Positions 62,033 through 64,000 of a stretch of 64,000 nucleotides of DNA are shown piece after piece. The stretch comes from Hymenobacter translucens (GTDB lineage Bacteria; Bacteroidota; Bacteroidia; Cytophagales; Hymenobacteraceae). A program made the translations under genes and the position numbers. The stretch is from positions 186,001 to 250,000 of the forward strand of contig NZ_JAJERB010000007.1 in assembly GCF_020685205.1 (NCBI RefSeq), in the 5' to 3' direction. Under the pieces are notes generated by a model. The model did not search any database. It saw only the letters and a program-made list of their open reading frames with translations, and had not been told where the DNA came from. The number at the start of each line of letters is the position of its first letter. Within the stretch, counting starts at the first letter, position 1.

Positions 62033-63406
62033 ATGGCTACCTTACCGAATCCCTCCGACTTACAACCCTTACTTGACGCGCTGGCCTTCACGCCCGAAAA
62101 TGTACCCCTGCGCCGCCACGTGGCCGCGCTGCTGCGCCAGGCCGGCCGCCTGAGCGAGTCGGAAGACCACTACCGCACCGGCCTGCGCCAAGCCCCCAAC
62201 GACCCTGAGCTGCAGCTGGGGCTGGCTGAGACGTACGCGGCGCTGCAGAAAACCTCGGCGGCCCTGGTGGTGCTCGAAGAGCTGCTGCGCGCCCAGCCCG
62301 ACCACGGCCGCGCCCACCTGCTGCACGCCCGCCTGCTGGCCGGCGCCGGGGGCCCACCCGATGAGGCCCGGGCTGCCTACCGGCAGGCGTTGCAGCTTGA
62401 CAGCTCCCTGCGCGACGCGGCCCTGGATGAGCAGCTGGGGTTGCGCCCCGCCGCCCAGCCGGCCGGCGGGGGTGCCCCGGCCGAGCACTCCGCCAGCGTA
62501 TCGGACCAGGGGCTGGATGAGCGGGCCTTGTTTGCGGGGCTGGAGAAACCCAAAATCACCTTTCAGGACGTGGGCGGAATGGAGGCCGTAAAAGAGGAAA
62601 TCCGCCTGAAAATCATTCACCCCCTGCAGTTCCCGGACCTGTACAAGGCTTACGGGAAAGCGGCCGGGGGCGGTCTGCTGCTGTATGGCCCGCCCGGCTG
62701 CGGCAAAACCCACCTGGCCCGCGCCACCGCCGGGGAAGTAAAGGCGTCGTTTATCCACGTCGGCATCAGCGACATTCTAGATATGTGGATGGGCCAAAGC
62801 GAGAAAAAGCTTCACGACCTGTTTGAGCTGGCCCGGATGCAGGCGCCCTGCGTGCTGTTCTTCGACGAGGTAGATGCCCTGGCCGCCAACCGCCACGACC
62901 TGCGCCAAAGTGCCGGCCGCACCCTGATCAACCAGTTTCTGGAGGAGCTCGACGGGGCCCGTCACTCCAACGACGGCGTGCTGATTCTGGCCGCTACCAA
63001 TGCCCCCTGGCACCTCGACCCCGCCTTCCGCCGCCCCGGCCGGTTTGACCGGATTGTGCTGGTGACCCCGCCCGACGAGCCCGCCCGGGTGGCTATTCTG
63101 GAAGTGATGCTGCGCGGCAAGCCCGTGGCCGACAACCTCAACCTGCCCCAGCTGGCTACTCAAACGGCCGGCCTCTCCGGCGCCGACCTGCAGGCCGTCG
63201 TGGACACGGCCGTGGAAAGCTGCCTGCGCGAGTCGATGAAAACGGGCAAGGCGCTGCCGGTGCAGCAAAGCAACCTCGCAGCGGCGGCCAAGCAGGTGCG
63301 GCCCAGCACCAAGGAGTGGTTTGCCACCGCCAAGAATTACGCGCTGTACTCCAACGAAGGCGGCAACTACGACGATATCCTTATCTACCTGGGCATTAAG
63401 AAGTAG
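62033..63406 (+). CDS. TPR-AAA+ ATPase
   Basis: 457 residues from the ATG at 62033; the frame is open far upstream (to 60206) only because that region is antisense to the GT4-NodB gene. Residues 15-135 are TPR-like (YRTGLRQAPNDPELQLGLAE, LLRAQPDHGRAHLLHARLLA). The AAA+ domain (about 175-440) is of the classical CDC48/FtsH group: ITFQDVGGMEAVKEEIRLKI, Walker A LLLYGPPGCGKTHLARATAG, Walker B VLFFDEVDALAANRH, sensor 1 LILAATNAPW, arginine finger FRRPGRFDR. It should remodel a protein target recognised by the TPRs. The next gene encodes another TPR protein, a likely partner. Confidence 0.92.
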   Translation: MATLPNPSDLQPLLDALAFTPENVPLRRHVAALLRQAGRLSESEDHYRTGLRQAPNDPELQLGLAETYAALQKTSAALVVLEELLRAQPDHGRAHLLHARLLAGAGGPPDEARAAYRQALQLDSSLRDAALDEQLGLRPAAQPAGGGAPAEHSASVSDQGLDERALFAGLEKPKITFQDVGGMEAVKEEIRLKIIHPLQFPDLYKAYGKAAGGGLLLYGPPGCGKTHLARATAGEVKASFIHVGISDILDMWMGQSEKKLHDLFELARMQAPCVLFFDEVDALAANRHDLRQSAGRTLINQFLEELDGARHSNDGVLILAATNAPWHLDPAFRRPGRFDRIVLVTPPDEPARVAILEVMLRGKPVADNLNLPQLATQTAGLSGADLQAVVDTAVESCLRESMKTGKALPVQQSNLAAAAKQVRPSTKEWFATAKNYALYSNEGGNYDDILIYLGIKK

Positions 63407-63442
63407 CAGCATTCAGCCGCCGGCAGTGCGCAGGCTGGTGCC

Positions 63443-63468
63443 GGGGCGCTGCCGATGCGCCCCTTTCT
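63443..63468 (+). terminator. weak intrinsic terminator after the AAA+ gene
   Basis: GGGGCGC (63443-63449) pairs with GCGCCCC (63457-63463), 7-base loop, followed by TTTCT. It sits 37 bases after the stop codon of the TPR-AAA+ gene and 41 before the next start. Confidence 0.55.
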
Positions 63469-63508
63469 ACTTTGAATACCCACTGTTTACGCGACCCCGC
63501 ATTCCTTT

Positions 63509-64000
63509 ATGTCGACTTTTCCCAATATCAGCCGGGTGCAGCTCCTGCTGCAGCACAAGCGGCCCCAGGATGCCGAGCAGGAAGCGCGCCGCCTGCTGCG
63601 CGACGACCCCGACCACAGCTACCTGCACTGCCTGCTGGCATTGGCGCTGCTGGGGCAGAACCACCCGGCGCAGGCGCAGGCCAGTGCCCAGCAGGCCATT
63701 CACCTCGACCCCGAAAACAGCTTTGCCTTCTACGTGCTGAGCCTGGCCCTGCATCGGCAGCACGATCTACACGCCGCCCTGGAGGCCATCGAGCAGGCCC
63801 TGACGCTTGACCCCGAGGACGCCGACTTCCAGCATATTCTTGGTCAGATCCGCTTTCAGCAGGGGCAGCTGCACGCGGCGCTGCGGGCGGCCGAAGCCGG
63901 CCTCGCGGCTGACCCTACCCACGTCGACTGCCTGGGGCTGCGGGCCCGCTGCCTGGCCCGCCTGGGCCGGCGCGACGAAGCCGAGGCCGACTTCGACGAA
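63509..64000 (+). CDS. TPR protein, 3' end outside window
   Basis: 164 codons are in the window, in frame to the last base. The start ATG at 63509 gives FPNISRVQLLLQHKRPQDAE, then repeated TPR units: LHCLLALALLGQNHPAQAQA, IHLDPENSFAFYVLSLALHR, ALTLDPEDADFQHILGQIRF and GLAADPTHVDCLGLRARCLA. At least four units are visible. No signal peptide. It lies 102 bases downstream of the TPR-AAA+ gene and is probably linked to it; what its C-terminus holds is unknown. Confidence 0.85.
   Translation, partial: MSTFPNISRVQLLLQHKRPQDAEQEARRLLRDDPDHSYLHCLLALALLGQNHPAQAQASAQQAIHLDPENSFAFYVLSLALHRQHDLHAALEAIEQALTLDPEDADFQHILGQIRFQQGQLHAALRAAEAGLAADPTHVDCLGLRARCLARLGRRDEAEADFDE

Overview
The window is GC-rich chromosomal DNA from a Bacteroidota bacterium, most likely a Cytophagales member such as Hymenobacter. 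That is an inference from gene content, not a database match. The supporting signs are: four secreted proteins with type IX secretion (T9SS) C-terminal sorting domains; an IPExxxVDY-family gene next to pyruvate kinase; a two-gene atpD-atpC unit with a short epsilon subunit; DPP7-type S46 peptidase; and Bacteroidota-type promoters (TTTG or TTTC, about 19 bp, then TAnnTTTG). There is no phage, transposase, rRNA operon or CRISPR array. Genes are tightly packed: the longest stretch with neither a protein gene nor an RNA gene is about 265 bp.

Layout. 1-5.2 kb: a truncated helix-hairpin-helix protein coupled to an outer-membrane barrel, a YgjP-like metallopeptidase, DPP7, and yidD. 5.3-13 kb: a lipoprotein, lgt, an ECF sigma factor with a small membrane partner, nadE, and the acpP-fabF-rnc operon. 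13-22.3 kb: the IPExxxVDY gene and pyk, a T9SS cargo protein, rpsT, a YheT hydrolase, rsmG, a GT2 glycosyltransferase overlapping a second ECF sigma gene, and tgt. 22.3-28 kb: an LptF/G permease, a DMT exporter, ispE, and a three-gene PglC/PglD/PglE-like cluster for an acylated amino-sugar. 28-38.4 kb: DUF3616, a trans-sulfuration enzyme, a TPR protein, atpC/atpD, tRNA-Gln, prs, rplY, pth and metG. 38.6-48.1 kb: a lysine/alanine-rich histone-H1-like protein, a lipoprotein, an exported MsrB, typA, two tandem T9SS cargo genes, acyP and a large SBBP/PKD T9SS type B protein. 48.1-58.4 kb: a DoxX-like protein, a SpoU methyltransferase, a CHASE3 histidine kinase with a response regulator, a giant DUF2339 membrane protein behind a possible attenuator, an Nth-like glycosylase, YggU, and a ZIP transporter broken by a 5-bp tandem duplication. 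58.4-64 kb: amt, a GT4-NodB fusion gene, and divergent from it a TPR-AAA+ ATPase followed by a TPR protein cut by the window end.

The most distinctive pattern is a recurrent class of intergenic elements built from degenerate 7-bp units (four fixed bases plus three variable). They are usually arranged as two inverted arms and often begin at or over the stop codon of the upstream gene. They occur after pyk, before tgt, between tgt and lptG, between the PglD-like and PglE-like genes, and between atpD and atpC. The heptad sequence differs at each site while the period and architecture stay the same.

Other notable signals are an inverted repeat bracketing the -7 box of rplY, paired self-complementary hairpins before pyk, a terminator-like hairpin between acpP and fabF, and two promoters whose -7 box lies almost on the start codon (pth and the histidine kinase).
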